Shown in pieces: positions 1-7,258 of a stretch of DNA of 12,913 bases. The notes beneath the pieces were generated by a model. The model saw only the letters and a program-made list of their open reading frames with translations, was not told the origin of the DNA and made no database searches. The DNA comes from JBBRNH01 sp038230415. Lineage in GTDB: Bacteria > Bacteroidota > Bacteroidia > Cytophagales > Spirosomataceae. The stretch's first letter is position 1. Each line of letters starts with the position of its first letter. The stretch lies in NCBI GenBank assembly GCA_038230415.1, contig JBBRNH010000118.1, positions 1 to 12,913 on the forward strand, read 5' to 3'. The translations under genes and the position numbers were made by a program.

Positions 1-326
1 TCGTGCAGGGCCATATCGAGGGCGGCAACGGTGCCGGGGGCGCTTGGGAATTGCTGCTGCGCTTCGTCAATGAGACCGATAAACTGCCGGATGTCGCGCC
101 CGATGAACTGGTTCAGCCAGTCGCTTTGGAGGTTGTGGAATGCGTCGTCCGGTGATTCGCCCACAACGTCGGGGTCGGGGTTGGCAGCTCCACGACCGAT
201 GATGCCGTTGGCTAATTCGACTTCCAGAAAAATATTTTCGACCGCCGAAGTCGTCTGGTAGGCAATGGTGTAGGGTTTGGTCAGGGCCAGATTTTGGCGG
301 TATGCCCGGATGGTGCTAATCTGCAT
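1..326 (-). CDS. Dipeptide epimerase / N-acetyl-D-Glu racemase-like enolase-superfamily protein (N-terminal part)
   Basis: The minus strand from an ATG at 326 stays open to the left edge, giving the first 108 residues of a protein whose rest lies outside the window. The fragment starts MQISTIRAYRQNLALTKPYT, has the capping-domain pattern GRGAANPDPDVVGES (about residues 44-58) and ends in AALDMALH, which matches the end of the N-terminal domain of L-Ala-D/L-Glu epimerases and their relatives in the enolase superfamily. The catalytic barrel with its lysines and metal ligands is not visible, so substrate cannot be judged from active-site residues. The start overlaps the end of the upstream DUF1611 gene by 11 bp, which suggests translational coupling. 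This gene pair is the arrangement known for DgcN/DgcA, where DgcA racemises N-acetyl-D-glutamate. Either a dipeptide epimerase or a DgcA-type racemase fits. Family assignment is fairly firm, substrate is inferred. Confidence 0.8.
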   Translation of the reverse strand, partial: MQISTIRAYRQNLALTKPYTIAYQTTSAVENIFLEVELANGIIGRGAANPDPDVVGESPDDAFHNLQSDWLNQFIGRDIRQFIGLIDEAQQQFPSAPGTVAALDMALH

Positions 327-1380
327 ACGGCGCGTTTATTAACCCCTGAATCAACGGCAAAACGTCACCAACCCCTTCCTGCAAGGGCAACAGTACCGGA
401 ATACCAAGTCTGTTTTGGTATTCTTCCCGGAAAGCAAACGCTTCGGCATCGCTGCAAGCCTCGGTGTTCAGGGCCAGCGCGATAACCTCGGAGCCATACC
501 CGCGAATCAGCGAAATTTCGGTTTCGACGGGCGGAATCCGGCCCCAATCCGGGTTGTGGTCGTAGTAGGTTCGTTTGGGCGCGTGAACCAGCACCACCTG
601 CCGCGCCCGGCCCGACACCAGAAACTCGGCCCCGCACGGCCCGCTTGGGTTGCGAAGCGAAGCCTGTCCCTCAATCAGCAGGACATCGGCCCCGGTTTCG
701 CGCCAGCACGAGACCAACGCGTGTTCAAGCTCGCCCGATACAAAATCGTTCAGCGTCGAATCGAATACAAATCCGTATTGCCCGCCCTGCAACCAGCCCG
801 TTTGCCCGGTGTAAATCAGTTGGGCGTTCAGGCCGTTTTGCCGACAAAGTTCCCGAATCAGCCGGGCGGTGGTGCGTTTGCCGAGGGCGCAGTCGGTGCC
901 AAGTACGGCAATAATGGGCGCGGTGATTTGGGTAATTTCGCCCGTCCAGAAATGCAGTTCGGCGCGGGGTTTGGGTCGCCGAACGTCAATCAGTTGGCCG
1001 CCGTGTTGGTGGGTAAGTGCCAATAAATCAGGCTTATCGTTCAGGAATTCGTGCAACCCGTTTACCACCGACAGTCCCCGTTCCAAGCAATGCCGAATGT
1101 CGGTCAGCATGGTTGGCGGCAGCACCCCGCCAACGGTGGCTACGGCCACAATCGCCCGGGAAACCGGGCCGAGGTGGTCGAGAGCCGCCGATACAGTGGC
1201 AAAAACGGGTATGTTTCGGGGCCGCCCATCGAGCAAAAATCCGGCATCCTGCCCGGCGGTGGGCGCGTCAACAACCCCGGCCACGTCGTAGCGGTCGGTG
1301 CCGCGAATCAGGCCGTGCGCGGTTTTGGCATCGGCAGTCGTCAGCAGCCCATCGGTCAGGAGAATAGCGCGGTTATTCAT
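316..1380 (-). CDS. DUF1611 / DgcN-like P-loop protein (putative D-glutamate N-acetyltransferase)
   Basis: A 354-residue DUF1611 protein. An N-terminal Rossmann-like domain (about 1-145, starting MNNRAILLTDG) is followed by a P-loop domain from about residue 153, with the Walker-A-like GTDCALGKRTT at 161-171 and the family motif IEGQASLRNPSG at 236-247. In marine Proteobacteria and haloarchaea, DgcN of this family is reported to act as a D-glutamate N-acetyltransferase working with the racemase DgcA to turn D-Glu into L-Glu; this is recalled family knowledge, not proved here. The ATG at 1380 was preferred over an in-frame ATG at 1443, because the extra 21 residues do not look like the family and would run into the divergent promoter region. 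No signal peptide, so cytoplasmic. The stop lies 11 bp inside the following epimerase-like gene. The D-aminoacylase fusion gene is divergent and next door, which supports a D-amino-acid role. Confidence 0.82.
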   Translation of the reverse strand: MNNRAILLTDGLLTTADAKTAHGLIRGTDRYDVAGVVDAPTAGQDAGFLLDGRPRNIPVFATVSAALDHLGPVSRAIVAVATVGGVLPPTMLTDIRHCLERGLSVVNGLHEFLNDKPDLLALTHQHGGQLIDVRRPKPRAELHFWTGEITQITAPIIAVLGTDCALGKRTTARLIRELCRQNGLNAQLIYTGQTGWLQGGQYGFVFDSTLNDFVSGELEHALVSCWRETGADVLLIEGQASLRNPSGPCGAEFLVSGRARQVVLVHAPKRTYYDHNPDWGRIPPVETEISLIRGYGSEVIALALNTEACSDAEAFAFREEYQNRLGIPVLLPLQEGVGDVLPLIQGLINAPYAD

Positions 1381-1493
1381 GCGGGAAATTTGGTACGGGA
1401 ACAAAAAAGCAGTTTTTTCAGGGTAATATGGCAACTTTGCCAAAATAAATCAGTGGTCATTGCCCACAACGGTCCCGTTTCGTTCGCCCTTCC
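1381..1493. promoter_or_regulatory. Divergent intergenic region with small palindrome
   Basis: This 113-bp gap separates the divergent DUF1611 and fusion genes and must hold promoters for both. It contains a perfect inverted repeat GGCAA-CT-TTGCC at 1430-1441. On the minus strand TTATTTTG near 1441-1449, with a TTG about 18 bp upstream, resembles the Bacteroidota -33/-7 pattern. On the plus strand CAACTTTG (1432-1439) is one base from TAnnTTTG. The two candidate -7 elements overlap each other and the palindrome, so a repressor there could control both genes. Motif matching is by eye and weak. Confidence 0.3.
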
Positions 1494-4034
1494 ATGAGCC
1501 TTTCCCGTCTTTGTTTCCTGCCTCTCCTGTTCTGCCTGACCGGGCCGCTTGCGTCGGCGCAGACCACCAACCCGGTGCTGACCCGCCGGCTCAAAACCGT
1601 TGATTCGGCCCTGACCATGTTGCACAATCAGGCCATGTTTAACGGCGTGGTGCTGATAGCCGAGAGCGGCAAGGTGGCCTACAAAAAAGCGTTCGGCCCG
1701 GCCAACACTGCCACCAACGAAGCCCTGACCACTAATTCGGCGTTTAACTTAGCTTCGGTCTCGAAACAGTTTATGGCGATGCTGGTGATGCAGTTGCAGG
1801 AGCAAAACAAACTCCGCTACGACGAATCCGTGCAGACCTATCTGCCCGGTTTTCCGTATCCGGCCATCACCATCCGGCACCTGCTGACCCACACATCGGG
1901 CCTGCCCGAGTATTTTGACCTTGCCCAACAATACACCGGCCCGCTCGATACGCTGACCAACGCCACGATGCTGCAACTCCTCAGCGACCATAAACCGCCC
2001 CTCGCGTTTCGGCCCGGCGACCGTTGGGAATACTCCAATACGGGCTACGTGCTACTGGGGTCAATCATCCAGAAACAGGCCGGGATGCCCGTCGAACGGT
2101 TTTTTGACCAGCAGATTGCCCGGCCTTTGGGTCTGAAAAACACCTACGTCTATTACCTGAAAAGCACCACCACACCCCGCAACCGCGTGTTCGGGTTTGT
2201 GCGCGAAGACGGCCAAAACGCGCCCAACGACCTGATTCGGGTTGATGGTGTGATTGGCGATGGCAACGTGTATTCGTCTGCCGATGACCTGCTGGTTTGG
2301 GAACAGGCACTGTACACCGAAAAATTGGTGAAGGCCGGTACGCTGCGCGAAGCCTTTACGCCCGTCAAACTCAACAACGGCGCAACGTATCCCTACGGCT
2401 TCGGCTGGTTTGTTCAGGATAACGGCAACGTACTGATGCACACCGGCAGTTGGGTTGGCTTCCGAACATTGGTTACGCGCTATCTGGCTCAAAAACAGAC
2501 GCTTATCGTGCTGACCAATGGCACCAATGCCGCCGGGCGGGTTGTTGGCGACATCCTGACCGGCAAAACACCTAAACTGCCCCAAACCCAACTCATTGCC
2601 AACGTCCGGCTCGTGGATGGCACCGGAACCCCCGCCCGACGATCATCGGTGCGGTTGCAGGACGATAAAATTCTGGAAATGGGCAACCTCGCGGCCTTCC
2701 CCAACGAACTCGTAACCGACGGGCGCGGGCTGGTGCTGGCCCCCGGATTTATTGACAGCCACAGCCACCACGATTGGGGGTTATCCGAAAAGCCTGATGC
2801 CTTAGCCGTTGTGAATCAGGGTATTACGACCATTGTGGTTGGGCAGGACGGCGGTGGCGTGCCGATGGATACCATTGCTGCCCGGCTGAATCGGCAACCC
2901 GCAGCCGTTAATCTGGCAACCTACACCGGCCACGCCACCCTACGCCAGAAAGCAATGGGCGCAAACCTGTTTCGCACCGCCAAACCCGACGAACTAACGG
3001 CCATGAAAGCGCAACTCCGGGCTGAACTCGGCAACGGGTCGTTGGGGTTGGCATCGGGTTTGGAGTATGAACAGGCGTTTTTCTCGAACCGCGACGAGGT
3101 GCTGGCCCTGGCGCAGGTGGCCGCCGATTCGGGCGGGCGATACATGAGCCACATCCGCAGCGAAGACATTAATTTAGACGACGCATTGGACGAAATCATC
3201 GGCATTGGCCGCGCCACGAAGATGCCCGTTCAGATTTCGCATATCAAAATCGCCCTGCGCGACCGTTGGGGGCAGGCACCCAAGTTGCTGGCCCGGCTGC
3301 AACAGGCCCGCGCCGAAGGCGTGAACATCACCGCCGACTGTTACCCCTACGATTACTGGATGTCAACGATTCGGGTGCTGTTTCCCAAGCGCGATTACGA
3401 AAACCCGGCCAGTGCCGAATACGCCGTGAATCACCTCTTCGACCCTGCCAAATCGGTCATGGTTGGGTTTAGCCCAAACCCGGCTTACGTGGGCAAAACC
3501 ATCACCGACATTGCCCGGCTCCGGCAGCAGACAACGGCCCAAACCCTGGCCGGGATGGTGGCCGAAGCCGCATCGTTTCGGGAGAAAAACGCTGCTGAAC
3601 GGGTTGTGAATGAGGGCATTATGGGTAAAGCGATGGATGAGCCGGACGTGGCAGATTTTCTGACCTGGCCGCACACCAACATCTGCTCCGACGGCACCAT
3701 GGACGGCCACCCACGCGGACACGGAGCCTTTGCGCGGGTGTTAGGCCGCTACGTGCGCGAGCAAAAGATTATGCCGCTCGAAACCGCCATCCAGAAAATG
3801 ACCAGCCTGACCGCCGAACACCTCGGCCTGCAAAACCGGGGCCTGATTGCGCCCGGCTACTACGCCGACTTGGTGCTGCTCAACCCCGACACCGTGCAGG
3901 ACAACGCCCGAATCGGTGATAATAAAGCCCTCTCGACGGGTATCGAAGTCGTTTGGGTAGCTGGGAAAGTTGTGTATCAGAATCAAAAAACAACTGATGC
4001 CCGGCCCGGCGTGTTGATTCGGCGGGTGAAATAA
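1494..4034 (+). CDS. Secreted fusion of beta-lactamase-family serine hydrolase and D-aminoacylase-like amidohydrolase
   Basis: An 846-residue two-enzyme protein. Residues 1-22 form a signal peptide with probable cleavage after ASA (A22/Q23) and no lipobox, so it should be periplasmic or secreted. Residues about 32-355 are a class-C beta-lactamase/D-peptidase-like domain with all three motifs: S88-V-S-K91, Y180-S-N182 and H316-T-G318. Residues about 366-840 are an amidohydrolase of the N-acyl-D-amino-acid deacylase type: metal-binding H423-S-H425, SGLEYEQAFFSN (521-532), H553, H583, and SDGTMDGHPRGHGAFARVLG (732-751) containing the likely catalytic D733. Stand-alone D-aminoacylases are about 480-500 residues, so both halves look complete. 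The usual Cys metal ligand after the VVG strand appears replaced (G450-Q-D452-G). The likely job is to cleave D-residue peptides or amides and then release the D-amino acid from an N-acyl form; the exact substrate is unknown. Its neighbours (DgcN/DgcA-like pair, peptide transporter) agree with D-amino-acid salvage. Confidence 0.88.
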   Translation: MSLSRLCFLPLLFCLTGPLASAQTTNPVLTRRLKTVDSALTMLHNQAMFNGVVLIAESGKVAYKKAFGPANTATNEALTTNSAFNLASVSKQFMAMLVMQLQEQNKLRYDESVQTYLPGFPYPAITIRHLLTHTSGLPEYFDLAQQYTGPLDTLTNATMLQLLSDHKPPLAFRPGDRWEYSNTGYVLLGSIIQKQAGMPVERFFDQQIARPLGLKNTYVYYLKSTTTPRNRVFGFVREDGQNAPNDLIRVDGVIGDGNVYSSADDLLVWEQALYTEKLVKAGTLREAFTPVKLNNGATYPYGFGWFVQDNGNVLMHTGSWVGFRTLVTRYLAQKQTLIVLTNGTNAAGRVVGDILTGKTPKLPQTQLIANVRLVDGTGTPARRSSVRLQDDKILEMGNLAAFPNELVTDGRGLVLAPGFIDSHSHHDWGLSEKPDALAVVNQGITTIVVGQDGGGVPMDTIAARLNRQPAAVNLATYTGHATLRQKAMGANLFRTAKPDELTAMKAQLRAELGNGSLGLASGLEYEQAFFSNRDEVLALAQVAADSGGRYMSHIRSEDINLDDALDEIIGIGRATKMPVQISHIKIALRDRWGQAPKLLARLQQARAEGVNITADCYPYDYWMSTIRVLFPKRDYENPASAEYAVNHLFDPAKSVMVGFSPNPAYVGKTITDIARLRQQTTAQTLAGMVAEAASFREKNAAERVVNEGIMGKAMDEPDVADFLTWPHTNICSDGTMDGHPRGHGAFARVLGRYVREQKIMPLETAIQKMTSLTAEHLGLQNRGLIAPGYYADLVLLNPDTVQDNARIGDNKALSTGIEVVWVAGKVVYQNQKTTDARPGVLIRRVK

Positions 4035-4041
4035 AAGGCTT

Positions 4042-4073
4042 GTGAGGTTTGGCGTTTGCACCAAAAACTTCAC
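4042..4073 (+). terminator. Possible weak hairpin after the fusion gene
   Basis: Eight bases after the fusion-gene stop, GTGAGGTTT (4042-4050) can pair with AAACTTCAC (4065-4073), including one G-U pair, with extra GG/CC pairing inside offset by a two-base bulge. No clear U-tract follows. It could end or protect the fusion transcript, but the evidence is pairing by eye only. Confidence 0.25.
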
Positions 4074-4133
4074 TTGTTCGGCACCGCCCCCCGGCTGTGC
4101 CGTTTCAGGCCGGAAGTTCGTTCATGCGCGTAT

Positions 4134-4157
4134 GCCCACCGCCGAGGGGCGGTGGGC
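4134..4157. terminator. Perfect 10-bp GC-rich hairpin in the 175-bp gap
   Basis: GCCCACCGCC (4134-4143), a 4-nt loop GAGG and GGCGGTGGGC (4148-4157) make a perfect stem. There is no T-run on either side, so it is not a classic rho-independent terminator. It could be a terminator of another kind, an mRNA-stabilising structure or a dispersed REP-like unit. A second weaker hairpin, CGGCAC/GTGCCG, lies just upstream (4079-4084 and 4097-4102). The rest of the gap to the transporter start at 4210 shows nothing I can name; no convincing promoter was found. Confidence 0.45.
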
Positions 4158-4209
4158 GACAACCCCCGTTCCGCCAAAAATGAATATACCTAAATAGTTA
4201 CAAAACTGT

Positions 4210-5712
4210 ATGAATACAACGGCTCCGATGCCTTCGCAAACCCCCACTATTTTCGGCCACCCCGCCGGGTTGTTTGTTTTGTTTTTTACCGAAATGTGGG
4301 AACGGTTCAGCTACTACGGGATGCGGGCCATCTTGCTGCTGTTTTTGTTGGATAACGTCCGGGGCGGCATGGGCTTGACCGAAGCCGAGGGCGCGGCCAT
4401 TTACGGTATTTACACGGCTTCGGTGTATCTGCTCTCGCTTCCCGGCGGCTACATTGCTGACACCATTTTGGGCCAGAAAAAATCCATCTGGCTTGGCGGG
4501 ATTATTATTATGCTCGGTCACATTATCCTGGCAATTCCGGGCGGTTCCACATTGTTCTACGGCGGTTTGGTGGTGGTTGCGCTCGGAACCGGGCTGCTGA
4601 AACCCAACATCAGCACCATTGTCGGTGAGCTATACCCCGAAGGCGGGGCGCGGAAAGACGCGGCTTTTTCTATCTTTTACATGGGCATCAATGTTGGTTC
4701 GTTGCTCGGTATCACCATCGTGGGGTATCTGGGCCAGAAAGTGGGGTGGCATTACGGTTTTGGGTCGGCGGCCATTGCGATGGCCCTCGGTCTGGTTACG
4801 TTCCGGCTTTTTGGCGAACGGTATCTTGGCGCATTGGGAAATCAACCAACAAAAGCAATGTCGGCTGATAATCAGCCCACTGGTAATCGATCAGTCCTCG
4901 TTTTTGTGGCCGGTCTGGTGGTGTTGCTGGCCGTGTTGCAACTGCTTCACGTGATTGACCTCACCACCGCGCAGGGGCTGGCGCAGGCTATGGGCGTGAT
5001 TATTTCGTCGGTAGCCCTCGGCTATTTTGCCTACCTGTTGCTGGCGGGTGGGCTGGATTTGGTCGAGAAAAAGCGCGTGGTGGTGCTTTTCGTGTTTTTC
5101 CTGGCCTCGGCGTTTTATTGGGCCGGTAACGAGCAGCAAGGCTCGTCGCTGCAAATCTTCGCCGACCGATACACCGACCTCAACCTGTTTGGCTGGCAGA
5201 TGCCATCGAGTTGGTTTCAGAACCTGAATCCGGCCTTTATTCTGCTGTTTTCGCCGGTTTTGGCCGGGCTGTGGATTTTTCTGGCAAACCGAAAGATCAG
5301 CTACTCCGTTCCGGCCAAGTTTGCCACGAGTTTGCTGCTGGTCGGCGTGGCTTACGTGGTGATGATTTTTGCCTCGCGGCTGGCCCTGACGGGTTCGCGC
5401 ACATCGCCATTGTATCTGACGCTGACCTATTTTTTCTTCACCCTCGGCGAGTTGTTTCTGAGTCCGGTGGGACTGAGTGCGTTCTCGAAATTAGCCCCCA
5501 AACGGTATCTGAGTCAGTTGATGGGCGTTTGGTTTATCGGTTCCTCTTTAGGTAACCTGATTGCAGGCCTGTTTGCCGGGGGTTTCGACGAGAAAAACGT
5601 GCAGCAGATGCCCGCCCTGTTTCAGAGCGTGGCCGTAATTCTGCTGGCCGGTGGGGGCGTGATGCTGTTGCTGGCAAGACCCCTGAAACGCTGGATGGGC
5701 GGGATTGATTAG
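4210..5712 (+). CDS. POT/PTR2-family proton-dependent oligopeptide transporter
   Basis: A 500-residue inner-membrane transporter of the POT (PTR2) branch of the major facilitator superfamily, which imports di- and tripeptides with protons. It carries the hallmark ExxERFxYYG motif as E28-M-W-E31-R-F-S-Y-Y-G37, the loop motif GGYIADTILGQKKS after the second or third helix, and the second signature around FSIFYMGINVGS. Many hydrophobic segments run through to the C-terminus, and the length is normal for the family. It follows the D-aminoacylase fusion on the same strand after a 175-bp gap with hairpins, so it may have its own promoter. Context suggests uptake of peptides freed by the fusion protein, possibly with D-residues, but POT proteins are also general peptide importers. 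The stop overlaps the convergent YciH gene by 4 bp, so no terminator separates them. Confidence 0.92.
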   Translation: MNTTAPMPSQTPTIFGHPAGLFVLFFTEMWERFSYYGMRAILLLFLLDNVRGGMGLTEAEGAAIYGIYTASVYLLSLPGGYIADTILGQKKSIWLGGIIIMLGHIILAIPGGSTLFYGGLVVVALGTGLLKPNISTIVGELYPEGGARKDAAFSIFYMGINVGSLLGITIVGYLGQKVGWHYGFGSAAIAMALGLVTFRLFGERYLGALGNQPTKAMSADNQPTGNRSVLVFVAGLVVLLAVLQLLHVIDLTTAQGLAQAMGVIISSVALGYFAYLLLAGGLDLVEKKRVVVLFVFFLASAFYWAGNEQQGSSLQIFADRYTDLNLFGWQMPSSWFQNLNPAFILLFSPVLAGLWIFLANRKISYSVPAKFATSLLLVGVAYVVMIFASRLALTGSRTSPLYLTLTYFFFTLGELFLSPVGLSAFSKLAPKRYLSQLMGVWFIGSSLGNLIAGLFAGGFDEKNVQQMPALFQSVAVILLAGGGVMLLLARPLKRWMGGID

Positions 5713-6050
5713 GAACCGGCTTTTTTGGCTTTGTAGCCTTTGCCGGTTAGCCAGGTCAATACCTTATCGCGTTGGTCGCCCTGAATCAGAATTTCGCCGT
5801 TTTTTTGAGAACCGCCCGTTCCGCAGGCGGTTTTTAGTTGTTTGGCGAGGTCGGTGAGGTCAGCGTCGGTGCCGACGAAGCCGCGAACAGCCGTCACGGT
5901 TTTGTTGCCGCCAAGCCTATCGAGCCAGATTTTAAGCGGTTGCTGGGCGGGTGGCAGGGTAGCGGCTTCGGGTGTATCGTCGGATTGATACGCGAAATCG
6001 GGATCGGTCGAGAAGACGATGCCGGTGGCGTTTTTGGTTTTCTTGCTCAT
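5709..6050 (-). CDS. yciH: SUI1/eIF1-like translation factor (YciH family)
   Basis: A 113-residue bacterial homologue of eukaryotic initiation factor eIF1/SUI1. The N-terminus has the family's STDPDF segment (14-19). The SUI1 fold covers about residues 38-110, with RLGGNKTVTAVRGF (45-58) and the diagnostic stretch LAKQLKTACGTGGSQKNGEI (68-87) followed by LIQGDQRDKV. In E. coli, YciH influences initiation fidelity and stress translation; its exact role in Bacteroidota is not settled. The length is normal. It is transcribed divergently from the Rpn gene across a 50-bp gap and overlaps the convergent transporter gene by 4 bp. The start at 6050 is the natural ATG. Confidence 0.92.
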   Translation of the reverse strand: MSKKTKNATGIVFSTDPDFAYQSDDTPEAATLPPAQQPLKIWLDRLGGNKTVTAVRGFVGTDADLTDLAKQLKTACGTGGSQKNGEILIQGDQRDKVLTWLTGKGYKAKKAGS

Positions 6051-6100
6051 CTGAATTGCAGCCGAAATTTTAGCTAAGTTAGCGGCAAACCACCGGACAA
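6051..6100. promoter_or_regulatory. Short divergent promoter region with palindrome GCTAAGTTAGC
   Basis: Only 50 bp separate the divergent yciH and Rpn genes. A perfect inverted repeat GCTAA-G-TTAGC sits at 6073-6083. The plus-strand TAAGTTAG (6075-6082) resembles the TAnnTTTG -7 box, with a TTG at 6056-6058. Promoters for both genes must overlap here, and the palindrome could be an operator. Supported only by visual motif matching. Confidence 0.25.
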
Positions 6101-7051
6101 ATGGCCGTTCATCACGTTCACGACAAATTTTTCAAGGCCGTTTTCTCCCAACCTGATGTTGCAGCCGCGCTCATCGAGAACCTGTTTCCGGCTGAATTAA
6201 CGGCGGTTCTGCAACTCGAATCGCTCGAACTCACGGCAGACTCTTACGTTGACGACGACCTGAACGCGCATTTCGCCGATTTAGTCTATCGGTGTCAGTT
6301 GCAGAATACTGGCCCGGTGCAGATCGCGCTCATTCTCGAACACAAGAGCTACCCCGAACCACAGATTCATTTTCAACTGTTGCGGTATATGCTCAACCAC
6401 TGGCAGCAGAATCTGAAGGCCGACGAGCCACCCATGCCGTTGATTCCCGTTGTTATCTATCACGGAAGAAGCCGCTGGCAATATACGTCATTAGAATCGC
6501 AGCTAACGAGTCAGCATTTGGCCCTGAGCCGCTATGTGCCGGAATTTGATTATATACTTGTTGATCTATCGTTGTTGCCTGACGAACAGATTGCCACCTT
6601 CACCAATCAGTTTTTGCGCCTGTCAACGATGCTGATGAAGTATGAGTCGAAGCGAAAACGGTACGATGCCCTGATTCACAAACAGATTGCGGAATGGTTA
6701 TCATTGATGGGTGCCGAAGAACAAAGCCGCTTGATAGAACCAATAGCGCGGTATATTTTTGAAACGTCGGGCTTGTCGGCGGCTGAAATTATCGCTATCT
6801 TGACCCCTGTTTCACCACAATCTCAAACTGAAATTATGACTGCTGCCGATCAAATTCGCGCTCAGGTGCGCCGGGAAACGACCGAAGTGGTGCGCCGGGA
6901 GACGACCGAAGCCGTGCGCCGGGAAACTAATAAAGCTGTTGCAAAGAAATTGGCTATGAGCGGTATGCCAATTGATCAGATTGCGGGTATTCTTGAATTA
7001 CCGCTGGCTGACGTGCTGAAACTCATCGCAGCCAACTCAAATCACGGTTAA
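6101..7051 (+). CDS. Rpn-family (YhgA-like) recombination-promoting nuclease / putative transposase
   Basis: A 316-residue member of the Rpn/YhgA group of PD-(D/E)XK nucleases. The N-terminus has the conserved HDKFFKAVFS (7-16). The nuclease core shows D60 in HFADLVYR and the E80-H-K82 pair in LILEHKSYPEPQ, so catalytic residues are intact. Residues 256-279 are three tandem copies of an 8-residue unit VRRETTEx, encoded by a 24-bp repeat, and probably form a charged helix or coiled coil. The last 35 residues (AKKLAMSGMPIDQIAGILEL and on) look like the small helical tail common in this family. E. coli relatives cut DNA, and some act in phage defence with an internal small product as antitoxin. 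The gene is more AT-rich than its neighbours (about 38% GC at 6541-6600), suggesting acquisition by transfer. Its stop overlaps the lipid-kinase remnant by 4 bp. Confidence 0.88.
   Translation: MAVHHVHDKFFKAVFSQPDVAAALIENLFPAELTAVLQLESLELTADSYVDDDLNAHFADLVYRCQLQNTGPVQIALILEHKSYPEPQIHFQLLRYMLNHWQQNLKADEPPMPLIPVVIYHGRSRWQYTSLESQLTSQHLALSRYVPEFDYILVDLSLLPDEQIATFTNQFLRLSTMLMKYESKRKRYDALIHKQIAEWLSLMGAEEQSRLIEPIARYIFETSGLSAAEIIAILTPVSPQSQTEIMTAADQIRAQVRRETTEVVRRETTEAVRRETNKAVAKKLAMSGMPIDQIAGILELPLADVLKLIAANSNHG
6866..6937 (+). repeat. Three tandem 24-bp repeats inside the Rpn gene
   Basis: Units at 6866-6889, 6890-6913 and 6914-6937 each begin GTGCGCCGGGA. Copies 1 and 2 differ at three positions (one in codon 4, two in the last codon), while copy 3 diverges in its second half. 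They encode VRRETTEV, VRRETTEA and VRRETNKA. Frame is kept, so copy-number change would only lengthen or shorten a helical arm. Confidence 0.9.
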
Positions 7052-7251
7052 TACACCAGCCGAATTTCACCCGGTACGATGCTCACCGTCAGCTGGTTGG
7101 TGTTGAGTTGGCGGGGTTCACCGCCATAGTGAATCAGCAACGTCTCGTCGGCTTCGAGGGTGATTTTCTGCGTTCGGAACAGTTCCACGTATTTCGATTT
7201 GCCGAGACGTTTGGTAAAGAGTTGCGAAAAATACGCGGGGCGGTAGGCTGC
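7048..7251 (-). pseudogene. 3' remnant of a diacylglycerol/lipid kinase gene (YegS/BmrU type)
   Basis: The last 65 or so residues of this minus-strand frame (AYFSQLFTKRLGKSKYVELF..., then KITLEADETLLIHYGGEPRQ and LTVSIVPGEIRLVY) resemble the C-terminal strand region of YegS/DgkB-type lipid kinases, where a xDGEP motif (here GGEP) is followed by a final S-x-x-P-x-x-(I/L)-R-(V/L) strand. Whole family members are about 290-310 residues; the nucleotide-binding GGDGT half is absent. Upstream in this frame the sequence turns into Ser-rich nonsense (SSSSFSSFCSLSSSPDG) that overlaps a better small gene in another frame, and no sensible start exists. I read it as the tail left after deletion of the front of the gene. 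Homology is by eye; a free-standing small protein cannot be fully excluded. The TAA overlaps the convergent Rpn stop (TTAA). Confidence 0.55.
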
Positions 7252-7258
7252 GCGGCCA

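Noticed and set aside
415..1026. 203-codon plus-strand open frame
   Set aside because: Antisense to the well-supported DUF1611 gene and of low-complexity composition.
1381..1443. N-terminal extension of the DUF1611 protein from an ATG at 1443
   Set aside because: The added 21 residues do not resemble the family, and the internal start MNNRAILL fits the usual Rossmann-type beginning; the extension would also occupy the shared promoter gap.
6101..7051. A complete insertion sequence around the Rpn gene
   Set aside because: No flanking terminal inverted repeats or target-site duplication were seen; Rpn proteins often occur as lone genes.
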